The translations under genes and the position numbers were made by a program. Under the pieces are notes generated by a model, which was given only the letters and a program-made list of their open reading frames with translations, did not search any database and was not told the origin of the DNA. From NCBI GenBank assembly GCA_004352715.1, contig SCFE01000046.1, positions 1,183,147 through 1,247,146 of the forward strand: 64,000 bases of DNA. Reading direction: 5' to 3'. The stretch is from Hofstenia miamia. Its lineage: Eukaryota > Xenacoelomorpha > Acoela. Positions 36,098 to 49,309 of this stretch are shown here, piece after piece (the stretch's first letter is position 1; each line of letters opens with the position of its first letter).

Positions 36098-36098
36098 N
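30981..36098 (-). other. Intron (with missing exon piece) between the two recognised Shaw-like exons
   Basis: The stretch between the two Kv exons is AT-rich and holds (TA)n tracts near 31121, 34103-34265 and 35735-35781, an N gap at 34131-34231, and a single-N join at 36098. The channel should have about 37 more residues (HPGVF through LFEEEL) between the two exons. I could not find them here, so they probably belong to sequence lost at the 36098 join. Short open stretches exist on both strands, but none resembles a Kv domain. Confidence 0.6.
34131..34231. other. Assembly gap (101 N) inside (TA)n
   Basis: Bounded by (TA)n on the left; on the right, attta and then (TA)n. Confidence 0.95.
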
Positions 36099-36282
36099 CT
36101 CCTGGATGGCGATCATAAAAATATTCCTGGGAGACGGGGTCGTAATTCGCTAACGCCTCAGTTAATTTTGACAATCTAGTTGCAGGAATCTTCTTTAATG
36201 TATATTTCGAAGTTTCATGGCGCATCCCTCCAACATTCAATAAAACACGATGCTCGTCGTTTTTTTGAGAATCAGGATTCAT
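36099..36282 (-). CDS. KCNC (Shaw) homolog: Shaw/Kv3-like voltage-gated K+ channel, exon with start of T1 (BTB) domain, truncated by assembly join
   Basis: The minus strand encodes 61 residues beginning MNPDSQ, then [18 protein letters not shown], an IPATRLSKL stretch and EYFYDRHPG. This is the order of the Kv T1/BTB_2 domain, whose FYDRHPG signature normally continues with VF and then the NYYRTGKLH segment. T1 mediates subfamily-specific tetramer assembly at the cytoplasmic face of the membrane. The start ATG at 36282 lies just after a T-rich run ending in AG (tttatttttag), so either this is the first coding exon behind a 5' UTR intron or coding begins here. The reading frame runs into a single N at 36098 followed by (TA)n. 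The GGAG left before the N fits the start of a GTN valine codon, so the exon continues in the true genome and is cut here by the assembly. The next recognised exon of the gene is at 30750-30980. Assignment to Shaw rather than another Kv class rests mainly on that exon. Confidence 0.85.
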
Positions 36283-39149
36283 TCCTAAAAATAAACCTGA
36301 TAAAGAGTTTTTAAGAAAAAAGAATTCAGTTTATTGCTTCATATCAAGAATTTATGAGGATTTTTATAGAAATAAATTCTTTGCCACGAAGAATAAAATC
36401 TTTTAATACAATATGAATTTGTATTATCCTATTAATCTCTGTACTAAAAAAATACTGTGCTCAAATTATTTTGGTGTACATGCTTGAGATATGATAGGAT
36501 TAGTCAATTTTTAATGACCAACATTCAGGGTGATTTGGATTGCCATGCACAATTATCCTTTATCATACATAATATTTTTTTGGAAAAAGAGAAATCAGAA
36601 TTAATTTCTTCTGTTCCTCGTTAAATTCTACAATGTATTTATATTTAGAATAGTCGATACCTAATGTTTTAATTATTTAGCTGTTAAACATAAGACTACC
36701 AGATTCGTGTTTTTACAACAGTCACTGGCACTCAGTATTCTTATTTACTTTAAACAGTTAAAAGTATTTTGGATTCCTTCTCACGAAGACCCGCCTGACA
36801 GTCCTTCAAGAAACATCAACTTATTTAGTGCTATTCATAAACATAACTATTGTAATTTCATGTTCTTCCTGATCCAAACCGCTTTAAAATACTTGTTCTA
36901 TATATATATATAGATATATATATATAATGAGAGAAACATGGTGGAAATCTAGTTAACTTTTTATTTACTTACCGATAGCATAGAAGAGAAATTAGAGGTC
37001 GATTGAAAATTTGTTGAATATGAATTTCAGCTTTAATACATATGGCAAACAAAGTGCATTTTCATATAATTTGAGTTACACAACTTAATATTTATCCTAG
37101 CCTATAGTTTTTTATGTAACACAAAGAATGATGTGTTTAAATCACACAAGAAAAGTAATATATATGACAATTGATAGATATGTAATTATCAAGAGTAAAC
37201 TCAATTGAAAAGGAAATAAGAGTTATCTCTGCAATATTGCAACGAAATTTAATCCATAAATTTAGAAAACAATATACAATTTATTGTGTATAAACTAACA
37301 AAATTATGGATGATATTTAGTTGTTCAGTGACCTCACTTCATCCAGAACTAAATTAGTTGCATTAATATCTTACTCTAATTTGATCGAAAAATTGCCAAA
37401 GATCGAGTCTTAAAATCTAGCAAAGTCAAAGAAATTTAATAATGGGATGATTCTATGATTTTATATATTTCTAAAGAGATATAATTAAAGTCCATTAAGG
37501 AGTACAGTATTGCTTTGACAAGACAAAGACCTCGTTAAAAGAAGCGACATGAAGTAGAAAGCAGTAAGGAAGTATTCAAAGAAAAAGATATTTGTGTTTG
37601 AAATAAGCGGGAGAGGATGCAGCGGACATCAACCTGGATATCGTGATGACAAAAAAAGATTATCGAAGGAGCGTCCATCAGTACTTTCATGTTCCTCATC
37701 AATCAGGGTAAGAAGGTAACAATAAATAACGTGTATATTGTATATTTAATACAATTAAGTCTTTTAAAATTAACCAAGACCTACTATAATTCCATTAATA
37801 CGAACGAAAACGAGGCCAAAAAATGCACTCCTCTGCAGGCCATTATTTGATGTAACAAGATACTTTAAACAGCCAAGAATTTGCTATTTTACTAATCTTC
37901 AAGCTCTTTGAAACATTTTTGCTTTTTTGATAATATGACAATTAATGGTAATCAATCATGTTTCTACATTTCAAAATCAAATTGTTGAATGTGCTTTGAA
38001 ATCCAGAATGTAGACCTATAATAGCAAAAGTTTTGCAATTTTTTTCTAAAAATCTATTGTGCTTCATTACTTGTGAAGCCCTCTAATTTGTTTATGAGCC
38101 CTTTGTTTATTTCGAAGAAATTTAGTGATTGTGGGACCACAAAGTTGAAGGGATTTTGTGATGTTCTATATTCTACAGACTTTGATCAATGCTAAACTAA
38201 TTCACCACTTGCAAGAGCATCGCATTGCTTCTTTTTATACTTCAAATCACCAGGCCGTGATTAGCGTAGGCCCTAATTTAACTAATAAAATTCAACGGTT
38301 CAGAATGATTGAATAACGTTTAAAAAATTCATTGCTTTAGATAGAGCTTTGCTCCTTCTGATTCATATTTTTGTACATTTTAAAGAATTTGTAAAAGGCT
38401 TTAATTGTAAAATGTTAAATATCAGATAAGTGCGAATAACTCTTGAAGTTAATAGTCTAAGATATGTGAAAACCCCCTTGCAATTATTGAGAATCAATGT
38501 CAGCTCTCGTGTTACTACAATCGAACCAACTTTATATCTATGACGCGCACGTATTCAAATATTAGGGAGAAAACGCATTTATTGCGTTTTCAAGTAAATT
38601 TGATTGGAATGAGGAATGGAGACGGATTTTGTGTAAAAGCTGGAAGATGCAAGTAATGTGAGCAAGATTAACCTTGAAATACAAATAATGTAAATGTTGA
38701 TGCTGCTAAAATCGAATAATTATGTTTCTACATTACAAATTAACCAAATTGACATTTTGTTTATTTTTAATGCTTTATCAAATTCATATTATGTTTTCAA
38801 CTTCGAATAAATACATTTTCGATTCAAAACATTTATTAAGTGTTTAAGAATGGCTAAAAAATTTCGTGTGACCTCAAATGACTTCAATTTTCAGAAGAAA
38901 AACATAATTTTTAAGCTTGCGTTCTAGAGAGCACGCACTGTTCCACCAGGGGCGTATGCAGGATTTTCTGACAGAGGGGCATCGACTTAGTGATCAAGTG
39001 AAAATCCAAAAGCGGGGTGACCCCGCAAAAATTTTTGAAGATATTGAATAACATACTTTAAAAAATGCATTTCATTTCCTTTCTTATATACATTTTTTAA
39101 TTTTTCTCTAATGTCAAATATCAACAATATCTAAATCAAATGTGGGAAG

Positions 39150-39211
<62 letters not shown>

Positions 39212-41220
39212 AGATGAATAGATGTTTGGTAGATGTTTGGAAGGGTAGATTGAAGGATAGATAAATAAATAGAAAGATAATCATGAATATTTCCATAAAT
39301 GAAGATATATTTATGAATTAAAATCAAATAACTTACCCAAAATAAAATTTAGAAAGAAGAAATAACAAAGCTAAATTTGCCTTGAAGTCAGTAGCATCCT
39401 CTCTGAGGTGGTAGGCGGACACGGGAATAGCCGGTTAAAGTGAGATTTCATTTCCCACAAATGAAATACATCCACTTAATCTTTTTAGGAAATATATTAG
39501 GACTTCGTCGATTGTTAATTTGTTTTTTCACCGTTTAATATTTTACAAACAACGATAACTATATTCCATTATAATACCATTATCCATGTTTAGTTAGTTT
39601 TTTATGACTAAATTTGTGTTTAGGAAGTTAGTCTAGAGCATATCTATAAAACTAATCACTCTAAATGCATCTCATCTTTAGCTATTTCGTCCGAACGCAC
39701 CTGTCTAAATTTATTATCTAAGAATAGAAAATTATGGTTGCAGTTTATGATCATGGATGGCACAGTTTAGTTTAATTATTTGCAGCAATGTCCACAGGCT
39801 GAAGTATGACCAAAAGCATTGATATTTAAGTTTACACCTGGACTCGATTGAAGTGTATAAGTTCATCACTGTCATTATATCTTGCCGAATTGCATAGTTG
39901 ATACAATTCACCTCGTAAGGAAATAAGGTGAATTATGACATTGGAGAAAAGGTCTACTAGAGATGCCCTAACCCGAATATAGTAAAGCCATAGTAGCCAA
40001 ATTCAGGGGAGATTGAAATTTTTGAAATTTTGGAAATGGAAATAAAGAGTGAATGAGATTTTAACAAAAAGTAAAAGGGGTGAGTGGAACAAGCAAGTCT
40101 GAGAACCCTTAGTAGAGAGGCTAGGTTTCATTCAAAATTTTTGCAAATTTTGTAAAATAAAATTAAATAATCTTCTTCCATTTATTTAGTGTCTTTTTTC
40201 TTTCATAGGTATACGTTCAGATTTTTTGTACAGCAGATATTTTATTTTGAATAACGTTGGAAATGTTTACTTCAAAGGCGATTCCTGCACTCTTAATCCT
40301 CACATTTTATGCATGAAATATTTAGAAAAAGAGGGTGTACAACTAAATAAAATCTGTATTTGAAGAAGCATTAGAGCTGATGATAAAAAAATATTAACAG
40401 CTAAGCTAACATGTTAATTATATTATAAAGTTTCCTAAAGAAATCGAAAAAATGAATAGTTGTGACCGATATTTTGGTATAGCAGTGATTGCAAATTAAA
40501 AAATATTGGATACAACTCTAATCAGCTTATGGAAATTTGGATCTATTCCACAAGATACAATTATCTTGAATTTTTCTAAATCTACTGAATAATTTTTCTG
40601 GGTAATATAATGAAATATTGCGTACTAGTGTCAATAAGAAAACTTTTTCGCATATTTGAATTTAATCAAATAAAAATTCATTTTCCGCTAAACCAAAATT
40701 ACATAGACTTCTATATAGAAATAGCTACGAAAAATTTGTCAAGCACATTCCCACCAATTTATGTATATCAATATTAGAGGAAATAGTAGTCTAAACAATT
40801 TATAAGCAACTAAACTATTTCAGTTTTCCTTATATGAAAAAGTTTATATATTAATATTTCAATATCTCGTATAAGCATAAATTATGCGATGCAATGAAAT
40901 TCAGAATATTTAACTGCGACTTGTAGAATTTCAAAGCATTGAAGTATGTCTTGAGCTTTAAACAAAACGCTTTTGAATATAATCACTCGTGGTAATATTA
41001 TATTATTTGCTCGATTTTATAAATACAAGGAGCTGAGAATTTACAATGTAATTTTGTTTTGAATTCATATTATTCTTAAGTTTTAAGCTAAAAATCATCA
41101 AATATTTTTTTCGGAATTCAACAAAATAGCTTCAGTGATAATTGAAACAAAAAGTGAAAAGTTATTTTCTAAAATGTTTGTAAGACTTTTGCAAGAATTA
41201 TAACACGTACGAAGCCTATG
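36283..41220. other. AT-rich DNA upstream of the Kv T1 exon, no gene recognised
   Basis: Contains (TA)n at 36897-36926 and a long (TA)n at 39152-39208. A GC-richer segment at 37600-37720 is open in more than one frame and ends with a strong donor-like GTAAGAAG (37709-37716). At 38948 the string caggggcgtatgcaggattt resembles the end of an interspersed hAT-type element, but no matching second end was found. Any 5' exon or promoter of the channel could lie here, but none can be pinpointed. Confidence 0.45.
39152..39208 (+). repeat. Long (TA)n microsatellite
   Basis: One of the longest ungapped (TA)n tracts in the window, with one ACATA interruption. Similar tracts lie at 4935, 6942, 7873, 35735, 36068, 43411, 50635, 54136, 55300 and 63069. 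Confidence 0.95.
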
Positions 41221-43407
41221 ATACTAAAACCCATGATTGCCGTGGGAATGGATTTTTAGTTCCCATTCCCATAATGACTTTGCTATTCCTATGTGGGAAT
41301 TCCCACTTTTCCCAAAGAAATTTACCAATATCCCAAATGTTTCCCATAAGATTTTAAGTAATATTTGAGGCCAAAATCACGTTACTCCTATATAAAATTA
41401 TGATTGTAAGATATTTAAGACATTCATTGAGATATATTGACATTTTAAGAGTAATGTTTGTGACACATCAGAGTTGTAGTAACTATATTGAATTAATTCT
41501 TTCTGCGAAGGATACTGGATTTCTGTTTATTAGTAAGACATCACATTTCTGTTTTCCATTATCATTTAAGAAAGATATGGCTTTATGATTAATATAATAA
41601 TACATTACAAAAATATATGCTACTATATTACTCTACTTTTCTGCTATTATATTTTTTTAAGTTTTAAAATATGTTTTTAATATATTCATTAAGCATTTTA
41701 CTTGATTATATTGCAAATTATTAGCATATTTATTTCAATACGGAACCGAAAATAGAATTACGGGATATGCGAGAGGGGAACGGAACCGATTCCACGAGAA
41801 TGGACTGGCACAGCGACAAAAAGTTGAACACGAGACCAGGACCAAAAATGTGTAACCGTCCACATGCATATAACTTAAACCTGCTTTAAATACTCCATTG
41901 TACTGACTCTATTTTAGCTGCTGGTATTTTAGCAACCGAACTTTATCCTTATAACGATGACGAGCGAAACTTAGGGGTGCAATTAGAGCCTACAATTTGG
42001 CAAAATATGTCGTATGCCTCCATGTTCACATCAAAACTGAACTCTTGTCCAACTCTATTGTCGTAAATCAAAGAAGTTGTCTCATTTATGATACTCAATG
42101 CAAGAATGGTCTAAATTATGCCGCAGAAATCTTACGACATTTCTGTATAACATTTTGACATTGTAACAAGCATAGAATATCTACTTTATTACCTTCATAT
42201 TTGAATTTATTAAATTAATAAAATAATGCTGCACTGTACTTTTTTTACAATTTCTATGTTTCATTGAGTTGTATAGTATAAAATTGAAAATTTGTATTTT
42301 CAATTTCAATATATTGATGATAATCCTTTATAAGAGGTTTATAATTCATTGTAAACTGAAAATGTGTGAGCATTTAACTGTTACAAATTTTTCCATGGCT
42401 CAATCCCAAATTTGACGAACAGCTATGGCAGACAAATGTTGGACGTTTATTGATTGATCGTACGTAACATTTGCCACTATAGACAGACATCATGTCACAC
42501 TGCCATGCAATTTAAAGCATTAAAATCTAAACTGACTAGCACGAACTTTTTATAAATTCAAAGTCCTTTGTTCAGATAACCTCCGGCCTTAGTAAAGAAC
42601 AAGTCATTAATTGCGAAAAATTCGATGTACGAAATATAATTAATCATTTCACGCTGATTCTTCGATCAGAAATAACATCATTTACACAATGTGAAAGTTA
42701 AAATAATTATGCAAGTAGAAACAGCTTCTAATCTGATTCAATTTAACATATGTTGGTTATATACGTATTCAAGTTTGAAAAGTTAGTCAATATGCAATTG
42801 TATCATAAACATAAGAATAAACTATAAATGAAGTTTAATTATATAATTTTTCAGATTCAGAGCTCACTTAAAGATTGCCATATACATCTTCGGCATGTTA
42901 TTCAAACTTTGTTTTGATAAGTGATTGTATTCTTACACCATTAGAATTCAGAAATCCTAATTAGTTACAATATTTAGTGATTTAGAAAAAATTTTAAGGT
43001 TTGAGTGGACAAATAAATTCGAATGTACATAAGTATGAGCATAGCAAGTCTTAGTCTAAATTGGAGGTAACCCGCTCTACTCGCTTGCACGCACAGATAT
43101 TATTGGGTCGAATAATTATAATCGAATACACCTTTCCTCTCAATTTTATGTGTATTTTAAATAAGATTTTTTTTCAAAACATATATTATAAACAATAATG
43201 GTGAAAAATAAATTTATAGTGAATGGGAATTCAATTGGAGATTTTATTGAACATTTTAAATTTTTTTACTGTTGTAAAGAAAATTTCTTTTTTGGCTAGA
43301 GGTAAAAAAAATTTTTTGATAGGTGAGTTGGTCATAAAAAGCTTTACCAGCAAATCTATTGTGCATATACTAAGTTGTATGCATGCATTTATTGAATATT
43401 TCTGTAT

Positions 43408-43447
<40 letters not shown>

Positions 43448-46173
43448 GTGCTTTTATATATATATTTAGCAAATATTTTACTGTCACTATCTATAACGCT
43501 TAACATTTTAATTTTGTTATCAATTAAAGTAAAGTTTTCATTTTTTATTTATAATGTTAGATTAAAAAGAAACAATGGATTCATATCTATCTTTTACATT
43601 ATTATTTAAATTTAAAAACCAACTAGATTGTAAAATTTCATTCTATTTAACTAATGAAAACCAGCCTTTTTACCCTGAAATCATCTGACACAGTGTTTAA
43701 TTGTTTTCTGCAGTTAATTAAAAAATATTGTAGAACTATATTTGAAAATATTTGATGGGCCTTCTATAGCTTAAAGACTATTGTCAATAACTCAAAATGT
43801 ATAATTTGAAAGTGTAACATATTCATTTCCTTGATCGCCAACAACATTTTCTTGAGTTATATGTTCAACAGATGTTAGCTCAGTCTTCTTCCGGAGATCA
43901 GAAATATGCAGAAAATGTCTATATAAGAAGATGGATTAGTAATTTTAAAAGAAATTTTAGTAGTGGTTTTTCTACTGATTTACTTTGGTTATAAACTATT
44001 ACAATTTCAATAGGATTGTACCACTTAAAACGATCACTTTATTGATTTTCAATAAATTTATGTGTACTTTATAAATGGAACTTTTATGCAATTTCGTAAA
44101 ATAAGAATTATTTTCTTTGATAAAAACCACTAAATGATTAATAAAAACTTCATTTACTAAAGAAATTGCTAATAAATTTTACATTTGATGGACTGGGAAA
44201 CTAATAAATTTTGCATAAACATAAATGTTTCCTTCACTTTAAATTACATTTGCAAATAAAAAATATGATTACTACATATTCGTATTCGAATCACTCAATT
44301 GAAAGAGGAAATAATGTTTTACAAAGTTCAGGGCCGCAAACTCGGCCCACCCTTTTACTATGCATGTAAAATTCTTAATAACATTTTTAACACTGTTTGA
44401 ATTTCACTGTTTGAAAATTATCCACTCTAAAATATTTTGGCCTTTAATACTTATTATGACAAGTGATTAAATTCGTATATCAATCCGTTTTTTACTTCTG
44501 TCCATCTTTAATTTTAAAATTATTTAATATTTTTCAATTCTATTATCTAATGCAACCAACCTAAAAATTTTATTAGTAGAGTAAATTTTACTAGCAAAAA
44601 TTAATGCAGAAGGATTTTTTGGCATAGATACATTAAACGAAAGCAACTCTATGCGAAATTAATCTTTTAAATTAATAAAAACATTATACGGTTATTAGAA
44701 AAAATAAATACCAAGACTTAGTCTTAGCAACTAAAGAAATGGAACAGTACAATTAAAAATATTGTGGATTAAGAAATTTATTAAGAAAATGAATATTAGT
44801 TGCCATAATACTTTAAAGGAACAAATTACTTTACCAACATTTCCGTGAATTTAATTCCTCATAATTAAATATTCTCTTCGATGTTTGGCTTTGATTCGTT
44901 ATGAAACAATATAGACAGCATTTCAAATAATCTTAGAAATGTCATCATACACTTAAACTGTGTCAGTACATCAGATGTGTCATTATTTTGTTCAGGGCTG
45001 GTGATCCATGGATAATCAAGCGTGTTGGATTATTCAAATCCTAGTTTATAGGCCATTTAATGTTTATGTTTGAGATTTCGGCTAGAGATTTCCAATGCGC
45101 GAGGATGACTGTCGGTCAAAAAATTTTAACACCTTTCCACCTGTGTTTTTACCTTTTATAAGTGGGGCTTTCTGGTTGATATATTCATAAATTAACTGAA
45201 AAGCTTGATCCAGTGGTGATCATTTGGTATCATTTTTGTGTTTGATTCCTAAGTCTTAGTTCTGACTGAGATACACAGGTTACAGGGTGTCACAGTGTCT
45301 GGTTACATAGTGGATAAATACATACAACAAAAAATTTATTTAATTGTAATGTTAAAAAATGATAATTCCTATTTGATTTCCACTAATTGCATTGCATAAT
45401 TCGATACGCTTTGCTAAACTCTGATTATCATAAATAAAAAATTCCTATGTACCCTGGCCTTGTGGTTGTAGGCACCCTGCAAACTACTAATTGTAAAATT
45501 AATAACACAACCGTTTTGACCACATTTTAAAACAATCATTGTTCCTCTAAGCTTGTTAGCAAATTGTCGAATACTGAGATTTTTACATATGTTTGAGTAA
45601 ATGCGCTTCCTTTTTATGATAAAAATATTGAAAAAAATTATTCGTGTGTTTAAAAGTACATTAAGATATTGACTTATTTTCAGTGGAAAATCCGATTTTT
45701 ACAAATTATTCAAATTCTCTCTATACCAAGTGTTCAGATAACAACAAGTAACCTCACCTACTTTTGATTTCTGAAAATGTAGCGCCTGGACCGGGTCACC
45801 ACCCGTTGCGAATTAAATGCAAGAATTAGGGAGGAAACGATTTTCTATCCAGTGGTGTATTTAGATTTAAGATAATATATCATTATTTTTTAAAAAATTC
45901 TTATAGAAACCATCACATATTGATAAAAATGACTGGGCTATTTCTGGTTAAGAATATTATTTATTCAAAACATACATGTTGAATAAAATTCCTTTCCTCC
46001 AACATTTATATTGTAATAAAATAATCCTGTTGGAATCGAGTAGGTTTCAACAGCTAAAGGACTGGATCTTTTGTCCAGCACGGAAACACTGCATGTCTGA
46101 AAATACATCAGGAATAAGTGAAGTCGTAATTACGAAATTCGTAAAAATATTTCTCGATTGAATTGCTCAAATG
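41221..46173. other. AT-rich DNA with two GC-richer repeat-like patches
   Basis: 41240-41345 is rich in GGGAAT/ATTCCC words, including the 14-bp palindrome gtgggaattcccac at 41293-41306. 41740-41870 has gggaacggaaccgattcc. Both look like degraded repeats. (TA)n lies at 43411-43444 and copy 2 of dispersed repeat family A at 45829-45950. No gene was recognised. Confidence 0.45.
45829..45950 (+). repeat. Dispersed repeat family A, copy 2
   Basis: Same block order as 7386-7520: gggaggaaacgattttctat, AT-rich middle, tatagaaaccatcacatatt, aaaatgactgggctattt. The preceding cctggaccgggtcaccaccc may be the start of the element. Confidence 0.65.
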
Positions 46174-46395
46174 TCAATTATAATTTATATAAAGCCTTGA
46201 TTGGGGACGACAGTTAAGTGAACACAAAGTGAGTGTTGACTTGTTATGAGTTCTCCCATTGAAAATAATTGAGACGGTTACAACGCGCTCTGCTGATTCA
46301 GTTTCAATGAAAAGCAGGCGCGGCATCTTCCTTACAAGAATCTTTTTAATGACAGAGGATTTGCAAAAGCGGAAGAAATAATTACTTTTTGAATA
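46174..46395 (-). other. Unidentified 73-codon open stretch, possible ORF from ATG at 46326
   Basis: The minus frame open from 46395 to the TGA at 46174 includes an ATG at 46326 giving a 50-residue product: MPRLLFIETESAERVVTVSI, then IFNGRTHNKSTLTLCSLNCR and PQSRLYINYN. Composition is more balanced than the neighbouring AT-rich translation, and the segment is GC-richer (ccgcgcctgc, gcagagcgcg). I do not recognise a domain. It may equally be a non-coding interspersed repeat that happens to be open. Confidence 0.3.
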
Positions 46396-48857
46396 TTAGT
46401 TGTTTGGTCGAAGCATTTTAGCCCCTTGAGGTCGGCATGTGCTCATTTCAATAAAAGAAAGAAAGTCTGTTTATACTCCAAGGAGCAAAAGTTGTTAGTA
46501 GTCTATTGTTTACTAAATTTTAAATTTAAACGCAAATTCCTCAGCACAAAATAAAGATGCTTGTAAACAATTTGTTTAAGGGCTTCAAAATAAACTTACC
46601 AGTGTAATATTTTATATAGCTACATAAAAAGCTATATACAATAGAAAAAAGGTATGTACATGCTTAGTTTCATATTATTGAATCCATATCAAAACGTGGA
46701 CCTGAACTGCAAGTTTGTTTTTAAGAATTTAGGAATATATTACAAATTAAGCAAAGATAAATTAGGTTTCCTGATTCTTGAATAATTCTTAAAGTTTAGA
46801 ATGCAGTGACTTTTCACATGTGAAAACTTGACATCTACAATCCTGGACTTAAAATTTAAAAGTGAGCATAAATGTTTTTTCTTTCCTATCTAAGCCTATT
46901 AAAAATTTAAATTACCAATTTAATTGTATATTTTGCAAAGAAAGGCTTGAGAAATTTTGAAGAAATAACAGGATAAAATCCTTTGTGTTAAGATTTGCAT
47001 TGTAGAATACGATTTCTAAATCTATCTTTTCTAACATAAATAAGATTCGTTATTTTAAGCATTATTTTAAACCGAAGTTTTTCTTTTGATTGAACAACAC
47101 CCAATCACTTATTTTATTTCAATTGTTTCTAATTAAAATACTATATATTTATCTAGGCTAAGCCCAGTTAATCCTAGTTATATAATAAGGAGGAAAATTT
47201 AACTTTGAAGGATTACAGTAAAAAAATTTTGTAAACTGAAGACCTATAATTTACAAAATACCGTTATAATTCAGAATGACTTTTTTACATGTATTTCCCC
47301 ATTTCCTTTATTAAATTTATACTAATATTGGGCAGAGAAATTAAAATTATTTTTTAGTTGTGAGCTCCTGGTAACATACATTGTCAGATGTCAATATCTA
47401 TTCAATCAGATGTCACAGGAATGTAAATTTAATTTTATAATTGTTTATTTTAATTCAAAAATCATGTTATCTGAAAGAATTCCATGGATTTGTACCGAAT
47501 AATGTAATTTTTAATAATAAATTTAAATATTTATGCAACTTTTCGATAAACTTTTCAATAGATTTTCGGTCATTTAAGAAATAGTGTTTGATTACTTTCG
47601 TTAGCTTCAAAATGTTTGTCCTGGTCCAATTTCTTCACATCAAATTCTCTTATTGGAGTGACAAGTTCAACGCATTAATTTTATATGTAATTATGTAATT
47701 AAGAGTAATTATATTTACTTACTTAATCTTTCACTTTAATTTTTTTCAAATATCACAAACTCTAACTTTAAAATTTTCCTTCAGTTCAAACAAGGGTTTT
47801 TAGTTAAACTTGACCATATTTTGAACTTATAGCAACTAAATTCCAAGTTTATGCATTTTCTGAGATTATAACTTTATAAGTTTTTCAAACATGATGAAAC
47901 TTCCTTCATCAGTCCAATTATGTATGCATGTGAGGAGCCTGATATTCTCATTAACCTAGTAAAAATATCCTTCGCTATCCCTTCCACTACCATTCTCACT
48001 AAGCATTGGATGGATACTCAAAAAAGTTTCATAACTTTTACTAGGAGTCAAAACCCCTAATAAACTATTATCAATCAACTGCTCATTTTCAACAGAGGGT
48101 ATAGTCTCTTATTTTTATGAAGACATATTATAGTTGTTAATCAAATTATTATAGTGTAAAATCAAATATGCAAGAAATATATATTTGCTATTTATGGATG
48201 AATTCTGTAATGAATTCCATCAATTCCAATAGCTAAAGACAATTTTAAAAATTAGTGCAAAAAATCCTAAATTTTGGAATTTGATGACGCCAGCAAAATT
48301 TATCTCCGCATCGATGAATATTTGAACTAGCTTTCTTAGCTCCCATCAATATAGTTTTTATTAACTAGATTTTGACTAGAAAAACAAATGTTCCAGTTTT
48401 ATATAAGAATGGAAAAAACACTTTGAATGTAGAAATGTCTATCATTATATTTAGTTTATAGGTCGTTAAGTAAAAAATTCGAATAACAGTAGAAGTGGTA
48501 TAAATTTTTGCTAAAGACCATCTACAAATATATAATAACATGCTTATACGAATAAAAATCACTACATTTTTAGTACAGCAAAGGATAAATTAATGTTGTT
48601 GAAGATCCTTGCACTCATTATAATATATGATCTTCTAATATTTGTGGCTTAAAACAAAGATTAAACTGTTAGGACCGGTAGTATAATTGAATATTTTTTG
48701 TTCTAAAATTGATTTAAATAAAAGTTTCTTTAATAAGAATATATAAAAACTACTGCAATTAACAAAGTCCTTTGCGTTCTAAGCTTATTTAAACATCATT
48801 ATTCACAATCAGGGAAAGGCAGACAAGAATTTTCATGTGCAAGATGGAAACACAACC
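46396..48857. other. AT-rich DNA, one ambiguous open stretch
   Basis: Nothing recognised except 47956-48108, which is open on both strands. Minus reads VENEQLIDNSLLGVLTPSKS; plus reads SPIMYACEEPDILINLVKIS. Confidence 0.4.
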
Positions 48858-48936
48858 TAACACGTTCGCTATCAGTGACCCACCGGTGGGCACTGCCTGG
48901 CATTGAATATAAACCAGTGACCCACCGGTGGTCACT
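48858..48936 (-). repeat. Candidate piggyBac terminal repeat with two CACCGGTG palindromes
   Basis: taacacgttcgctatcagtg at 48858-48877 resembles a piggyBac-type terminus (TTAA-like edge, here ctaa). Two near-perfect 21-bp palindromes, agtgacccaccggtgggcac at 48874-48894 and agtgacccaccggtggtcac at 48916-48936, start exactly 42 bp apart. They lie about 0.4 kb past the transposase remnant, on the side expected for its 3' end. The other terminus was not found. Confidence 0.5.
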
Positions 48937-49309
48937 ATATGGATACTAATATGTAGCTATTCAATTATGTATGGTTTTATCAAATGATGTCAAGTAGATG
49001 TGTGGTTTATAGGCCTAAGTTAGCAGTGTCATACACCCACTAGAAATTTTTGGCGACCTGCCAATTACCACACAAACGTTGAAATATTTTTTTAAAAAAA
49101 ATAACAGCTACAAATAAAAACAGTTATCAAAATCATTAAAATATCATGTATCTTCAGTGGGTAGCATTAAAACATTCCAAACAATAAGAAGGCGATCTTT
49201 CCATCTAGTGCAATACGTCATCACATTTTGTGAGCTACGTCTTGCGTACTTAATGCTCCGAGTTCTCGATAATTCGTCGTAGCAGCGAACACAATTTTTT
49301 AGTTTTCCC
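48937..49309. other. Presumed non-coding 3' part of the first piggyBac element
   Basis: Lies between the candidate terminus and the degraded transposase C-terminus. No distinct feature was seen. Confidence 0.4.

Noticed and set aside
41293-41306. gtgggaattcccac, a perfect palindrome containing a kappa-B-like GGGAATTCCC
   Set aside because: It lies in a patch made of many GGGAAT/ATTCCC words, so it is probably a repeat by-product. There is no gene context to support a regulatory site.
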